A DNA stretch of 19,659 nt from Promethearchaeota archaeon (GCA_016839845.1 JAEOTL010000384.1:1-19659); one strand, 5' to 3'; shown: positions 1 to 7,682, counted from the stretch's first letter. Numbers and translations: made by a program. The notes: a model not told the origin generated them from the sequence alone.

Positions 1-680
1 AAGATTTTAAATCCTTCTTTATCCTTTGGTTGGATTGTTTTTCGTCTTTGAACTGCCACAGCCTTCAGATTTTTTGATCCCATTACTGCTCCCGTGCCAT
101 TCCTGCCATTTGCTCTTGTCTTTTTATTTATGATGCAGGCGAATTTGACTAAATTTTCCCCGCCGGGTCCTATCTGAGCAACTTCAATTTTATCATTATT
201 AAGTTCTTTCTTAATAATTTCTTCAGAATCTCCAGTGATTTTTCCCCAAATATTATTTGCATCTTTAAATTCTACTGATTCACCATCGATATAGATATAT
301 GTTGGTTTATCTGCTTTACCGTGAAAAACAACTGCATCATATCCATTAGCTTTTAAAAATGCAGGGAAATCACCGCCCCCTTGACTATCCCCGAATCCAC
401 CTGTTAATGGGCTTTTAGTTGTAACCGTTAATCTACTCGTACCGCTAACAGGTAAGCCCGTAAAAGGTGAAACTGCAAAAACTAGTAGATTATCAGGGGA
501 TAATGGATCTATTCCTGGTTTCATTTCTTGGAGCATTAAGTATGCCCCTAAAGCAGTTCCTCCGGGATATTGTCGATATATCTCACCAGAAATTGTTCTT
601 CTTGTAGCTGTTTTATTTGTAAGATCTACATCCAAAATTGATGCTTCTGGAAAATCTGTATTTTCATTTTTTTCATTCAT
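1..680 (-). CDS. Aldehyde:ferredoxin oxidoreductase, N-terminal part (runs off the left edge)
   Basis: I translated this from the minus strand: an ATG at 680 opens 226 codons with no stop before base 1. The protein begins MNEKNENTDFPEASILDVDL and carries the N-terminal domain of the AOR family: YPGGTALGAYLM near residue 38, SPFTGLPVSGTSRLTVT near 68, SPLTGGFGDSQGGGDF, and IGPGGENLVKFACIINKKTR followed by NGTGAVMGSKNLKAV near residues 195-212. Family members bind a tungsto-bispterin cofactor and a [4Fe-4S] cluster and oxidise aldehydes to acids with ferredoxin as acceptor, in the cytosol. The cluster cysteines lie further on, outside the window, so activity and subtype (AOR, FOR, GOR or WOR-like) cannot be judged. 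A GAGGGA ribosome-binding site lies a few bases before the ATG, supporting the start. The next gene upstream ends at 776, so this gene may have its own promoter in the 95-base gap. Confidence 0.93.
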   Translation of the reverse strand, partial: MNEKNENTDFPEASILDVDLTNKTATRRTISGEIYRQYPGGTALGAYLMLQEMKPGIDPLSPDNLLVFAVSPFTGLPVSGTSRLTVTTKSPLTGGFGDSQGGGDFPAFLKANGYDAVVFHGKADKPTYIYIDGESVEFKDANNIWGKITGDSEEIIKKELNNDKIEVAQIGPGGENLVKFACIINKKTRANGRNGTGAVMGSKNLKAVAVQRRKTIQPKDKEGFKI

Positions 681-750
681 TTTAAGTCCCTCTTTTGTCT
701 TTTCTGTAAGTTAGTAGACAAAAAAAGATTATTATAGTATGGTAATTATT

Positions 751-758
751 TTATAAAA
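751..758 (-). promoter_or_regulatory. Possible TATA box for the aldehyde:ferredoxin oxidoreductase gene
   Basis: On the minus strand this reads TTTTATAA. Transcription would begin near 729, giving a leader of about 48 bases, longer than at the other genes here. No T run precedes it as at the stronger promoters, so the call is tentative. Confidence 0.3.
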
Positions 759-775
759 TTTAAGAATCTACTCAA

Positions 776-1666
776 TTAAAGTTTTGTTTTATTTATTTTC
801 GTTTTTGCGTTTCTTTTAAGCCGACGTTCTTTACGTTTAAGGTATTTTTTATTTAATAGGAGTTCATTTTTAGCTACTAACCTTAGTAGTGCATGGATTA
901 TAAAAAGCGCCCCAAATTCATCTTTAAGCACATTTAATATCAGTTTATAAAACTTTCTAGTTTTTTTACGTTTATCAAGGGAGAGATTTTTGTAAGCGTT
1001 GTTTCTTTTTGCGAAATCCTTTAGAGTTATAGTTAAAGTGTTCCAAATACTTCTGTCATAAAAGCGAGCAATTTTATACTTATTATATTCCGCGCATAGT
1101 ATCTTCCAATTTGGGATAAATGTATAATTCACATTACGATAAAAAAAAGAATGAAATCTTTTTCTAAATAATATGGGGGCAATAGTGTCAGAATAAGAGA
1201 AATGCATACCAAATGGAAGAGTTGTTGTAATTTTATCTTTTTGATATTTGATATTCACATAATATACTCTACCTCTGTAGAGTTGATGTAAACGCATTTC
1301 TGCTGGTGATATCTTCAAATTTTTACTATTTTTTGGGTCTTTGGGGGATCCCACACATCTTCCATCCCCATATAGTACCCATAAAACATAGATTCCTCGA
1401 GAGTTATAATCTTTAGTTCTAGCTGTAATTTCTTTAGATGTAATTGGTGAATTTTGAATTTCTACAACTACTTCCTCTCCTGATGTAAATTTAAAATACA
1501 CATCCGCGCGTCTAGAACCAAAATGCTTCTCTAACGAAGCTTCAATGATATTAGTATTACTTTCTAAGACTTTCTTATAAAAAAGTTGTTTGATAACTTT
1601 ATGTGCGAAAGATTCTGACTTAGATTCTATTTGTGGTATCAGAGAATTCAACATTTTATATTTCAT
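776..1666 (-). CDS. CoiA-like (PD-(D/E)XK) nuclease-domain protein
   Basis: A 296-residue soluble basic protein. Its N-terminal part resembles the nuclease-like domain of competence protein CoiA: SRRADVYF, then VVVEIQNSPITSKEI, then RTKDYNSRGIYVLWVL. From the ATG at 1666 the candidate catalytic residues are about D55, E69 and Q71, in the D...ExQ pattern seen in many CoiA-like PD-(D/E)XK domains, with a helical E16-S-F-A-H-K stretch before them. That DNA cleavage is its function is inference from the fold. The last 150 residues are not recognised and end in a lysine/arginine-rich tail that could bind nucleic acid. The reading frame also allows a TTG at 1672, but GGTGG lies about seven bases ahead of the ATG at 1666, so I prefer the ATG. 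It is a single gene between the oxidoreductase and a divergent gene; no competence partners are visible. It could be a defence or repair nuclease. Confidence 0.75.
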   Translation of the reverse strand: MKYKMLNSLIPQIESKSESFAHKVIKQLFYKKVLESNTNIIEASLEKHFGSRRADVYFKFTSGEEVVVEIQNSPITSKEITARTKDYNSRGIYVLWVLYGDGRCVGSPKDPKNSKNLKISPAEMRLHQLYRGRVYYVNIKYQKDKITTTLPFGMHFSYSDTIAPILFRKRFHSFFYRNVNYTFIPNWKILCAEYNKYKIARFYDRSIWNTLTITLKDFAKRNNAYKNLSLDKRKKTRKFYKLILNVLKDEFGALFIIHALLRLVAKNELLLNKKYLKRKERRLKRNAKTKINKTKL

Positions 1667-1874
1667 GATCAACCACCAATTTTCAAAGGAGTTCCAAATT
1701 ACCCCTAGGATTTAAAGTTAAATCAGTAGAGGTAAAGAGTTCTAAAATTTAAATGATGAGGGAAACTGTAATTTTTAATTTCTATTACGATGTTTTTTCA
1801 ATAATCCGGGATTCTCTTTTTCTTTAAATATATTGGATGAATAAAGATAATATCCTAAATACCAAAGGTGATCA
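1667..1874. other. Divergent intergenic region between the CoiA-like gene and the 242-residue gene
   Basis: This region holds promoters for both directions. For the minus-strand nuclease gene, TTTAAATC at 1709-1716 would give a leader of about 20 bases and is the better candidate; TTTAAATT near 1746-1753 is a second possibility. The plus-strand promoter is listed separately. I see no reading frame or strong RNA fold here. Confidence 0.4.
1816..1830 (+). promoter_or_regulatory. T-tract/TATA promoter of the 242-residue gene
   Basis: A pyrimidine tract with T runs leads straight into TTTAAATA at 1823-1830. Predicted transcription start is near 1853, leaving a leader of about 22 bases that ends in GGTGAT at 1867-1872, two bases before the ATG. 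Confidence 0.55.
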
Positions 1875-2603
1875 ATGATCGTAGATATCCACAATCAAAG
1901 TTTTTTTGGTCAATCCACTGGGATGTTCATTCAAAGTTCTTCAAAGGCTGAGGCATTTATTTATTTAACATTTATTAAGAAGAAAGAAAATGGATCTTGG
2001 GAAAAATTATCAACGGGGGAAGGTAAAACCGTCAAATGTAGTTTAGAGGAAATTGTAATGATCCTGGAAGTATTGAAAAAAAACCAGAAATCATGGTCAA
2101 CCGTTCACAGTTTTAAACAAGAAAAAACATCAATTTCTGTTAGTTGGGAAGGAGAAAGTAAGATCTGGTTCAATGTGGGAGAATACCCCAAAATGTTGAC
2201 GTTTGGTCAAATTGAGATTTTAAAATTGTTGCTACATCATATTTTAAAAGAGAAAATTGAACATTCGACGGTTCCAGATTCGAGTAAATCAATTAAACAT
2301 ATTATCGCAAAGAAGGACTCTAACCTTAGAGCTTCAGAACCGAGAATGGAAGGAGATGGTTTAACCATTCATGAAGAAATGAATTTAGGGGACAAGGTTA
2401 GTAAATTAGAAGGAGAAATTGTTGGTGAAACCGAGAAAGCATTACGGTTAAAAACAATTTACGGAGATGACGTCTGGTTCCCTAAGTCGACAATAAAATC
2501 GCAGTTTAATGTTGAATTGGTAGGGAAACAAACATTCCTGATTGATACGTGGATTTTGGAAAAAAATAGTCTCATTCCTCAGAAAGCCTCCCAACAGGAA
2601 TAA
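1875..2603 (+). CDS. Two-domain protein, possible PC4/Whirly-like N-terminus plus a small beta-rich C-terminal domain
   Basis: A 242-residue soluble protein. Residues 25-125 look like a strand-rich sheet followed by a helix, with repeated aromatics (SWEKLSTGEGKTVKCSLEE, SISVSWEGESKIWFNVG, then a long helix to HHILKEKIE). This recalls PC4/Whirly-type single-stranded nucleic-acid-binding domains, but it is a pattern judgement without a search. A polar linker covers about 130-168. Residues 172-235 (KLEGEIVGETEKALRLKT, DDVWFPKSTIKSQ, TFLIDTWILEKNSLI) match a small beta module I know from phage and bacterial proteins, usually of the form 'VWLPKSQI...ITVPEWLAEKKGL'. The ATG at 1875 is fixed by a perfect GGTGAT. 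The gene stands alone, divergent from the CoiA-like nuclease and convergent with the radical SAM gene. A single-stranded DNA or RNA-binding role is a guess. Confidence 0.7.
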   Translation: MIVDIHNQSFFGQSTGMFIQSSSKAEAFIYLTFIKKKENGSWEKLSTGEGKTVKCSLEEIVMILEVLKKNQKSWSTVHSFKQEKTSISVSWEGESKIWFNVGEYPKMLTFGQIEILKLLLHHILKEKIEHSTVPDSSKSIKHIIAKKDSNLRASEPRMEGDGLTIHEEMNLGDKVSKLEGEIVGETEKALRLKTIYGDDVWFPKSTIKSQFNVELVGKQTFLIDTWILEKNSLIPQKASQQE

Positions 2604-2646
2604 TCTAAAACTATGAGCTAAAATAATATAAAATTGGAGTCTTAAA

Positions 2647-4287
2647 TTAATTTTCAATCCTTAGTTGGGATCTATTAAATCTTTGAGCTATAATCCCAAT
2701 CTTCTCATCCTTTTTCTTATTTTTTCTGTTTTGACGTCTTGAATTCATCATATGGTTAATCACATGCTGAGCTATTCCTCCTATTGCAAATCCCGCTTTT
2801 CTATCTCTCTCCTGGATCTTTTTCATTAGAGACCCGACCATTGTATCCGATATTGGTCTTTCAAACTCATAAGGAATGTGTGAAAGTTCAGATTCTAAAG
2901 TATTAATCATATGGACGTTTTTATCAGATTTTATTAAACATTTCCATGGCCAAGTATGATCTACCTTTTTTTGGTCATAATCGAATGATCCAGGGACGAT
3001 ATACATTGGGGATGGTCTCCATTGAATAGAAATAGGATTTAATTTTCCGCTGTCATCCATCCTCTTTACAGAGGAGAAATAGTCAATTGTTTTCAAAATA
3101 TTTTCACAATTCCTTTGCTCTTCTTCTAGAGTGGAAAACCCTATGACTAACATGGCAATAACGTTAATACCTGCTTGAGTTAGAGTTTTTATAGTCGCGA
3201 TATTTTGATTAACGTTGGTCCCTTTATTCATTTGCTTCAAATCAGTATCGGAAAATGCTTCAAAACCAACCCATGCATCATTAAATCCCGCCTGTGCCGC
3301 TTTTTGAGCCAACCGAGGAGAAATATTTGCTCTAAAATGTGTTCCGAAGTTAATGTTAAATTGTTTTTCAATCATACTATTGCATAACTGTTCAAAATAG
3401 TCTAAACTATCGTTAATCAACGATTCTCCGAAGATCATATATTTCGGATGATGGTTATCAATTATGGTTTCAATATCGTGTACAATGTTTTCCACGGATC
3501 GAACTCGAAATTTCCTCCCAAACAGTCTCCATTCAGCACAAAATTGGCATCTATGTGTACACCCACGAGATCGATATACTGAGGCGATGTTATAGTAAGT
3601 ATTTAAAGGTAGATCCGTGTAATCAGGTGTGGGTAACGAATTTATATCAAGTTGAATTCCAGGTTTGAACCGTACATCGGATTTATTTTTCAAACTCATA
3701 ATCCCTTGAACATCTCCCAATGGAACTTCACGTGAAAGATCTAACATAGGTTTTTCACCTTCTCCCACCACAAGACCATCACATATCCCCTTCTGCAAGA
3801 AAAGTCTAAATGCATTTGAAGATTGAGTTATAGTCGGACCACCCCATATAATTTGAATATGAGGATCGTTATGTTTTAAGAGGGCGGATGCAATTACCGT
3901 TTCTACTACATTAAGGTAGTCTAATGAAAAAGCAACAAGTGAATAAGAATGTGATAAATTCTGGATTACTCCCTTTGTATAAGAAACCATGGACTCAAAC
4001 CTTTTTTGAGTAATCTCAGGTATTTCGTACAATCTTTTAGCGTAATCTTTAATTATATCTGGGAAAATTCCCTCATTGAAATCAATATGACCTTGAGAGA
4101 GGAAACCTTTAGCAAGAGGTATCGTTAAAGGAAAATCTTGATGATTCATAATAAAGCGGGGGGGTTTTAATTGGATTAATGGATCCGAAGCTATTTTAGG
4201 TAGTGTATATTGTTCTGTTCGAAAATTATATACCTTTACTGGCATGGAATGTACTTTTAAATAAGCTTGTAGACATGCTAGCCCCAA
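2647..4287 (-). CDS. Radical SAM protein with N-terminal B12-binding-type domain
   Basis: 546 residues if counted from the TTG at 4287. The N-terminal 220 residues have the layout of a cobalamin-binding domain (LGLACLQAYLKVHSMPVKVY, later IQIIWGGPTITQ and DGLVVGEGEKPMLDL). The radical SAM core follows: YRSRGCTHRCQFCAEW with CxxxCxxC at C243, C247 and C250 for the [4Fe-4S] cluster, then YMIFGESLINDS, GFNDAWVGFEAFSD and AMLVIGFSTLEEE. Members of this family (relatives of the anaerobic Mg-protoporphyrin ester cyclase group) perform methylations, ring closures and rearrangements; the substrate here cannot be read. The tail is basic (SRRQNRKNKKK). The domain normally begins with a strand before PLGLA, and that strand is encoded upstream of the TTG with no stop, so the true start is probably an ATA at 4336-4338. 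The gene follows two GNAT genes but has its own promoter. Confidence 0.88.
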   Translation of the reverse strand: MGLACLQAYLKVHSMPVKVYNFRTEQYTLPKIASDPLIQLKPPRFIMNHQDFPLTIPLAKGFLSQGHIDFNEGIFPDIIKDYAKRLYEIPEITQKRFESMVSYTKGVIQNLSHSYSLVAFSLDYLNVVETVIASALLKHNDPHIQIIWGGPTITQSSNAFRLFLQKGICDGLVVGEGEKPMLDLSREVPLGDVQGIMSLKNKSDVRFKPGIQLDINSLPTPDYTDLPLNTYYNIASVYRSRGCTHRCQFCAEWRLFGRKFRVRSVENIVHDIETIIDNHHPKYMIFGESLINDSLDYFEQLCNSMIEKQFNINFGTHFRANISPRLAQKAAQAGFNDAWVGFEAFSDTDLKQMNKGTNVNQNIATIKTLTQAGINVIAMLVIGFSTLEEEQRNCENILKTIDYFSSVKRMDDSGKLNPISIQWRPSPMYIVPGSFDYDQKKVDHTWPWKCLIKSDKNVHMINTLESELSHIPYEFERPISDTMVGSLMKKIQERDRKAGFAIGGIAQHVINHMMNSRRQNRKNKKKDEKIGIIAQRFNRSQLRIEN

Positions 4288-4335
4288 GGGGATTAATCTA
4301 TCATTAATACATGATATTTTTACTAATGCTGTTGC

Positions 4336-4348
4336 TATCTATATCACC
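4336..4348 (-). promoter_or_regulatory. Ribosome-binding site and candidate ATA start codon of the radical SAM gene
   Basis: On the minus strand GGTGAT (4348-4343) is followed after four bases by ATA (4338-4336). From there the frame stays open into the gene and adds 17 residues (ATALVKIS, then CINDRLIP, then LGLA), which supply the expected first strand of the B12-binding domain. A TAG sits just upstream and no ATG, GTG or TTG lies between it and 4287. The TTG at 4287 lacks any ribosome-binding site. Either ATA is used as start, or an ATG was changed or misread here. Confidence 0.5.
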
Positions 4349-4351
4349 ACT

Positions 4352-4367
4352 ATTAGTTTGTACTAAT
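4352..4367. promoter_or_regulatory. Inverted repeat at the radical SAM transcription start (possible operator)
   Basis: A perfect inverted repeat, ATTAGT-4 bases-ACTAAT, overlies the predicted transcription start (near 4359) of the radical SAM gene. That position suits a repressor site. No regulator for it is identified. Confidence 0.35.
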
Positions 4368-4380
4368 AATTTGATATTTG

Positions 4381-4399
4381 TATATAAAGGAAAAAAAAA
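4381..4399 (-). promoter_or_regulatory. T-tract/TATA promoter of the radical SAM gene
   Basis: Read on the minus strand: nine T bases, CC, then TTTATATA (4388-4381). A start near 4359 gives a leader of about 21 bases to the ATA at 4338 but 72 bases to the TTG at 4287. Confidence 0.6.
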
Positions 4400-4407
4400 T
4401 TAAAAAT

Positions 4408-4429
4408 AAAAAAATGACTTGTAAAAAAA
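4408..4429 (-). terminator. Oligo-T terminator after the YghO-like acetyltransferase gene
   Basis: On the minus strand two T7 runs (4429-4423 and 4414-4408) lie directly after the stop codon at 4437. Archaeal transcription commonly ends in such U-rich stretches without a hairpin. A third T run at 4399-4391 belongs to the next promoter. Confidence 0.5.
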
Positions 4430-4436
4430 TTAACTC

Positions 4437-5606
4437 TTAGACTCTCTTTTGGGTAATATAGTGCTTTCGGATTGGACAGCAATGGGGAAATATAGTATCA
4501 ACCGCCCTGGTATTGTTTGACCAGATTGCTGTCCCTTCGAAATAATCCACCCCAAAAATACTAGCAGTTAATTGTCCAAGATTGTTTAAGGCAGAAAATA
4601 TCCCTTTCCCGTAGTAGCCCTTCTTTACCATCGCAGTATCAACATTTGCTCGTGTAATAAGTTTCCCATTCCATACTTGATAGAGGTCTGGTAATCCTAA
4701 CAATGCTCCTACCAGTTCTCCCGTTCTTTTATCGAATGCTAGCGGTGCCCACACTTCAATGTTTTTTAGATCACAGGATTCCCATGCTTCTAGAAATTGA
4801 GGGATACGAGTAAACTTGGAGGCTTCAAAATCGTCGGGTAAAGTAGAAAAGGTTTTTGGTACCTGAGAAAATGCTTCAAAGAATTCATAAATTCTATTCC
4901 TCCCTGAAGAATCAGGTAAAATTTCGAAAAAGGAACTCTTGGCAAGATCGCGAATTTCATCTGCCATAGTTCGTAACTCGTTTAGAGTAAAATAGCGAAA
5001 TTTTATATCTGTATCAATTTTTTTCCCCTTATCCCATGTCTTTTGCTCAACGCGGACACATGTATATTCTGACTCTCTTTGGTATCCTAATGCGTCTAAA
5101 TATTCTAATATCTGTGAATCTCGGTGATTGTAAGCAACCCCGTATAACATTTCTTGATTAAATCCTTGAAATTGAATACCTATTCCACCCAGATTTTTGG
5201 GAAAGTTTATGTTACCACGTAATTTACGAACTTTATTATCCTTCACAAGGAGCTCACATTGTCGTATTAATAGTCTACATACTTCAAATGAATAAGCGTG
5301 AAGCCATCCAAAAGTACCGCACTTACGGCTATAACTTCTATAGTATGGATCAATCTGGCATGAAACAATTCCGACTGGTTGAGTATCGTGATAGGCAATA
5401 AATACCTTAAGTGGATATTCTGGAGTTTCAAATTTGGAGGATAAATAGCTTACCAACTCATCAATAATTTTTTCTTTTAACTGATTTTGTGGAACAAACA
5501 GCAAGGTTTGAAGTGCTTCCTTAATTTCTACTAAACACGTAGTATCATTTATATTAATTCGGATTCTTTCCAATTTCTGAGCTGGTTTGTGCAATATTTG
5601 AGCCAT
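4437..5606 (-). CDS. GNAT-family N-acetyltransferase, YghO-like
   Basis: A 389-residue soluble protein with the layout of the YghO-like GNAT group. A first GNAT half covers roughly residues 60-185 (FIAYHDTQPVGIVSCQID, then CGTFGWLHAYSFEVCRLLI, then KLRGNINFPKNLGGIGIQFQ) and a second half roughly 200-385. The second half carries the acetyl-CoA pyrophosphate loop as K-G330-Y-Y-G333-K-G335, after TRANVDTAMVK, and ends with AIWSNNTRAV. The family transfers acyl groups from acyl-CoA; its substrate is unknown, and a small molecule or lipid precursor is only a guess. The ATG at 5606 has an AGTGAT site some ten bases upstream. The neighbouring upstream gene also encodes GNAT domains, and their leaders look alike, so the two may serve one pathway with the radical SAM enzyme. 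Each has its own promoter, so they are not a strict operon. Confidence 0.8.
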   Translation of the reverse strand: MAQILHKPAQKLERIRININDTTCLVEIKEALQTLLFVPQNQLKEKIIDELVSYLSSKFETPEYPLKVFIAYHDTQPVGIVSCQIDPYYRSYSRKCGTFGWLHAYSFEVCRLLIRQCELLVKDNKVRKLRGNINFPKNLGGIGIQFQGFNQEMLYGVAYNHRDSQILEYLDALGYQRESEYTCVRVEQKTWDKGKKIDTDIKFRYFTLNELRTMADEIRDLAKSSFFEILPDSSGRNRIYEFFEAFSQVPKTFSTLPDDFEASKFTRIPQFLEAWESCDLKNIEVWAPLAFDKRTGELVGALLGLPDLYQVWNGKLITRANVDTAMVKKGYYGKGIFSALNNLGQLTASIFGVDYFEGTAIWSNNTRAVDTIFPHCCPIRKHYITQKRV

Positions 5607-5652
5607 TATTATTAATCACTTTAATGATTGTACAGAATATTATCACATGGTC

Positions 5653-5669
5653 TATATAAAGAAAAAAAA
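5653..5669 (-). promoter_or_regulatory. T-tract/TATA promoter of the YghO-like gene, probably also terminator of the GNAT-DUF998 gene
   Basis: Read on the minus strand: T8, C, then TTTATATA (5660-5653). The T run begins four bases after the preceding stop codon (5673-5675), so it can end the upstream transcript as well as form part of this promoter. Predicted start is near 5631, with a leader of about 25 bases. Confidence 0.6.
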
Positions 5670-5672
5670 GTT

Positions 5673-7589
5673 TTAGTAGAAAAAAGACCATAAACTCATC
5701 GGGGCACTAAATCCTAGTATTGAAAAGAGTAAAAACCATTCAATTATAGGTGTTGCTAAAAGAAAGTAGAGTCCAAATAGTAGCAGTGGTACACATAGCC
5801 CAAATACACCAAAAAATTTCGGTATTATATTCTGGCTAAATACTATCTGGATGCTGAAAATAGCAATTGCACCAACAAATCCTGAAAAAGCGATTACTGA
5901 ACTAATCCCATGGGCCACATTATTTGGTCCAGCTCTTTCTAAACTGAAAACTCCTACAAAAAAATACCCGATTCCTCCTATAATCCCAGTTAACGTCCCA
6001 CTCTTCAATAGGATATTTATATTACCAGCGATCCCATAAAATGATACTTTTTTCTGTAAAATGAAATAATAAGGGATAGCGACCAAACCAGCCATCATGC
6101 AAGCACTGTCAAAGAGGAGTGGTAGTGGAGTATACGTTAATGAACCCAAATCACTTATTGTATGTTTCATCAAATTATATTCTTGAGGCCCTAAGAATGT
6201 GGCAACCAATACACTCAAGATAATCATTGTCAAATATCCAACAACCATGATACCGCAAGATGATTTTACATATTTCCGAAATAGTCGGGATCCGGAGATC
6301 AGTGGTTTTATTTCTTGCTCTTTATGGATAGAGGCTTTTTCTACTCTATAGGTTGAAGGATGTAATTCTAACACTTGGAGTAACTCTAATCCCTCATCAA
6401 TTAACTGGATATTATCGTTAATAGTGCCCTCAAACATGTTAAAAAGTATGTGGTCTTCAAACACATCAGTTTCAGCATTAAACATCCAACTTGGAACGTA
6501 ACCCCTCGGTTTTAATCCGGCATCATAAAAGAGTTGTTGGTGATCAGGTTTATATGCTGAAACAAATGCTTCACAATACCTAATTCCTAATTCTTTACCG
6601 GAATTTCTAAATTCTTGGATAAAAACAGAAAGTTCTTCATTAGATTTTACATTATAATGAGTTTTTTCGAAATTCTGTACTTGAGGTGTGTATACAAACT
6701 CAAAAAAAGAATCAGATCCCTCAATGGTAAACCTAATCGTTTCATACCCAAATTTGTCTTTTGACACTTGTTTTATTAATTGATTTTTTAGTTTTCGAAT
6801 CTTTACCCTGTCCAATTCCAATTCTGGAGTAATAATCATGTAGGTACCTAGATTATATCGTTCCTCTGAATACTGATAGCATGGTTCAACAACAGATATA
6901 ACACGAGGTATATCATGAGATCGGTATTCTCTTAACACTTTCTCCTCATAGAGTACTTGCATTAAGTCAGATTCCACTTTCCCTAAAAAAATATCCTTGT
7001 TAGGATAAAATCCGACAGGAGCTATCCCGCACACCCACATAGAATATTGAGATTTTGAGTGGAAAGTTCTATTTTCCACATACCATGTAAGTATGATGTC
7101 TTTGTACTTATGAAGCATCCCTAACATCGAGCCAATCATGGCTTTGGTAATGTCAATATATCCTTGATATTTTTCTCGCAACATAAATCCTCGGATATAA
7201 CCGCGGCTGTTATTAAAGTCTAAGACAAAAGTAATACAACCCGCAATGTTAAAGGAAGGATCTTGATAGATAATCCACTGGATGCTAGGATCTTCAATCA
7301 TTCTGCGAACTTCTTGCTCATCTTCCATTTCTTTATAAGGATACGTCTTATTATACAACTCCTTATAAATTTCTACAATCTCATGAGCATCCTCAGGTCG
7401 AGCTAATCTTAATATAGGACTTACTTTATGGGAATGTTTTCTATCTGCGATTTTAAAGGGTAAATGCATATCTGTGTGGAATACTGGTTCTATGATATTT
7501 TCAAAGGGTTCTAAAAATTGCTTCGCATAACTGGGAAATAATTCCTGAAGTGAAACTGTCGATTCGGCATACGTTTTATCAGAAATCAT
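5673..7589 (-). CDS. Fusion of GNAT domains with a DUF998 membrane domain
   Basis: A 638-residue protein in two parts. Residues 58-200 form a GNAT domain (ILRLARPEDAHEIVEIYKEL, then IAGCITFVLDF, then YIRGFMLREKYQGYIDITKA). Residues 215-420 look like a second, diverged GNAT half ending CEAFVSAYKPDHQQLFYDAG and PRGYVPSWMFN. Residues 445-638 are six hydrophobic segments with the DUF998 signature HTISDLGSLTYTPLPLLFD near 475-493 and a closely spaced final pair of segments. DUF998 proteins are integral membrane proteins of unknown role. The first GNAT acetyl-CoA loop is degenerate (K-Y-Q-G-Y-I in place of Q/R-x-x-G-x-G/A), so acyl transfer is uncertain. The N-terminal part should face the cytosol. 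The architecture suggests modification or sensing of a membrane-linked substrate; this is inference. The ATG at 7589 lacks a strong ribosome-binding site. Confidence 0.8.
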   Translation of the reverse strand: MISDKTYAESTVSLQELFPSYAKQFLEPFENIIEPVFHTDMHLPFKIADRKHSHKVSPILRLARPEDAHEIVEIYKELYNKTYPYKEMEDEQEVRRMIEDPSIQWIIYQDPSFNIAGCITFVLDFNNSRGYIRGFMLREKYQGYIDITKAMIGSMLGMLHKYKDIILTWYVENRTFHSKSQYSMWVCGIAPVGFYPNKDIFLGKVESDLMQVLYEEKVLREYRSHDIPRVISVVEPCYQYSEERYNLGTYMIITPELELDRVKIRKLKNQLIKQVSKDKFGYETIRFTIEGSDSFFEFVYTPQVQNFEKTHYNVKSNEELSVFIQEFRNSGKELGIRYCEAFVSAYKPDHQQLFYDAGLKPRGYVPSWMFNAETDVFEDHILFNMFEGTINDNIQLIDEGLELLQVLELHPSTYRVEKASIHKEQEIKPLISGSRLFRKYVKSSCGIMVVGYLTMIILSVLVATFLGPQEYNLMKHTISDLGSLTYTPLPLLFDSACMMAGLVAIPYYFILQKKVSFYGIAGNINILLKSGTLTGIIGGIGYFFVGVFSLERAGPNNVAHGISSVIAFSGFVGAIAIFSIQIVFSQNIIPKFFGVFGLCVPLLLFGLYFLLATPIIEWFLLFSILGFSAPMSLWSFFY

Positions 7590-7642
7590 GTTAGATTACT
7601 TTTAATGATGATAGCAAAATTACCCACTTTAGGTGTTGAGTA

Positions 7643-7659
7643 TATTTAAATAAAAAAAA
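7643..7659 (-). promoter_or_regulatory. T-tract/TATA promoter of the GNAT-DUF998 gene, probably also terminator of the membrane operon
   Basis: Read on the minus strand: T8, A, then TTTAAATA (7650-7643). The T run is 24 bases after the last stop codon of the five-gene operon and could end it. Predicted start is near 7621, giving a leader of about 30 bases. Confidence 0.55.
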
Positions 7660-7682
7660 GCAATAGGATGATGAAAATAAAT

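Noticed and set aside
2448..2657. A 69-codon minus-strand reading frame overlapping the end of the 242-residue gene
   Set aside because: Antisense to a well-supported gene; no recognisable product.
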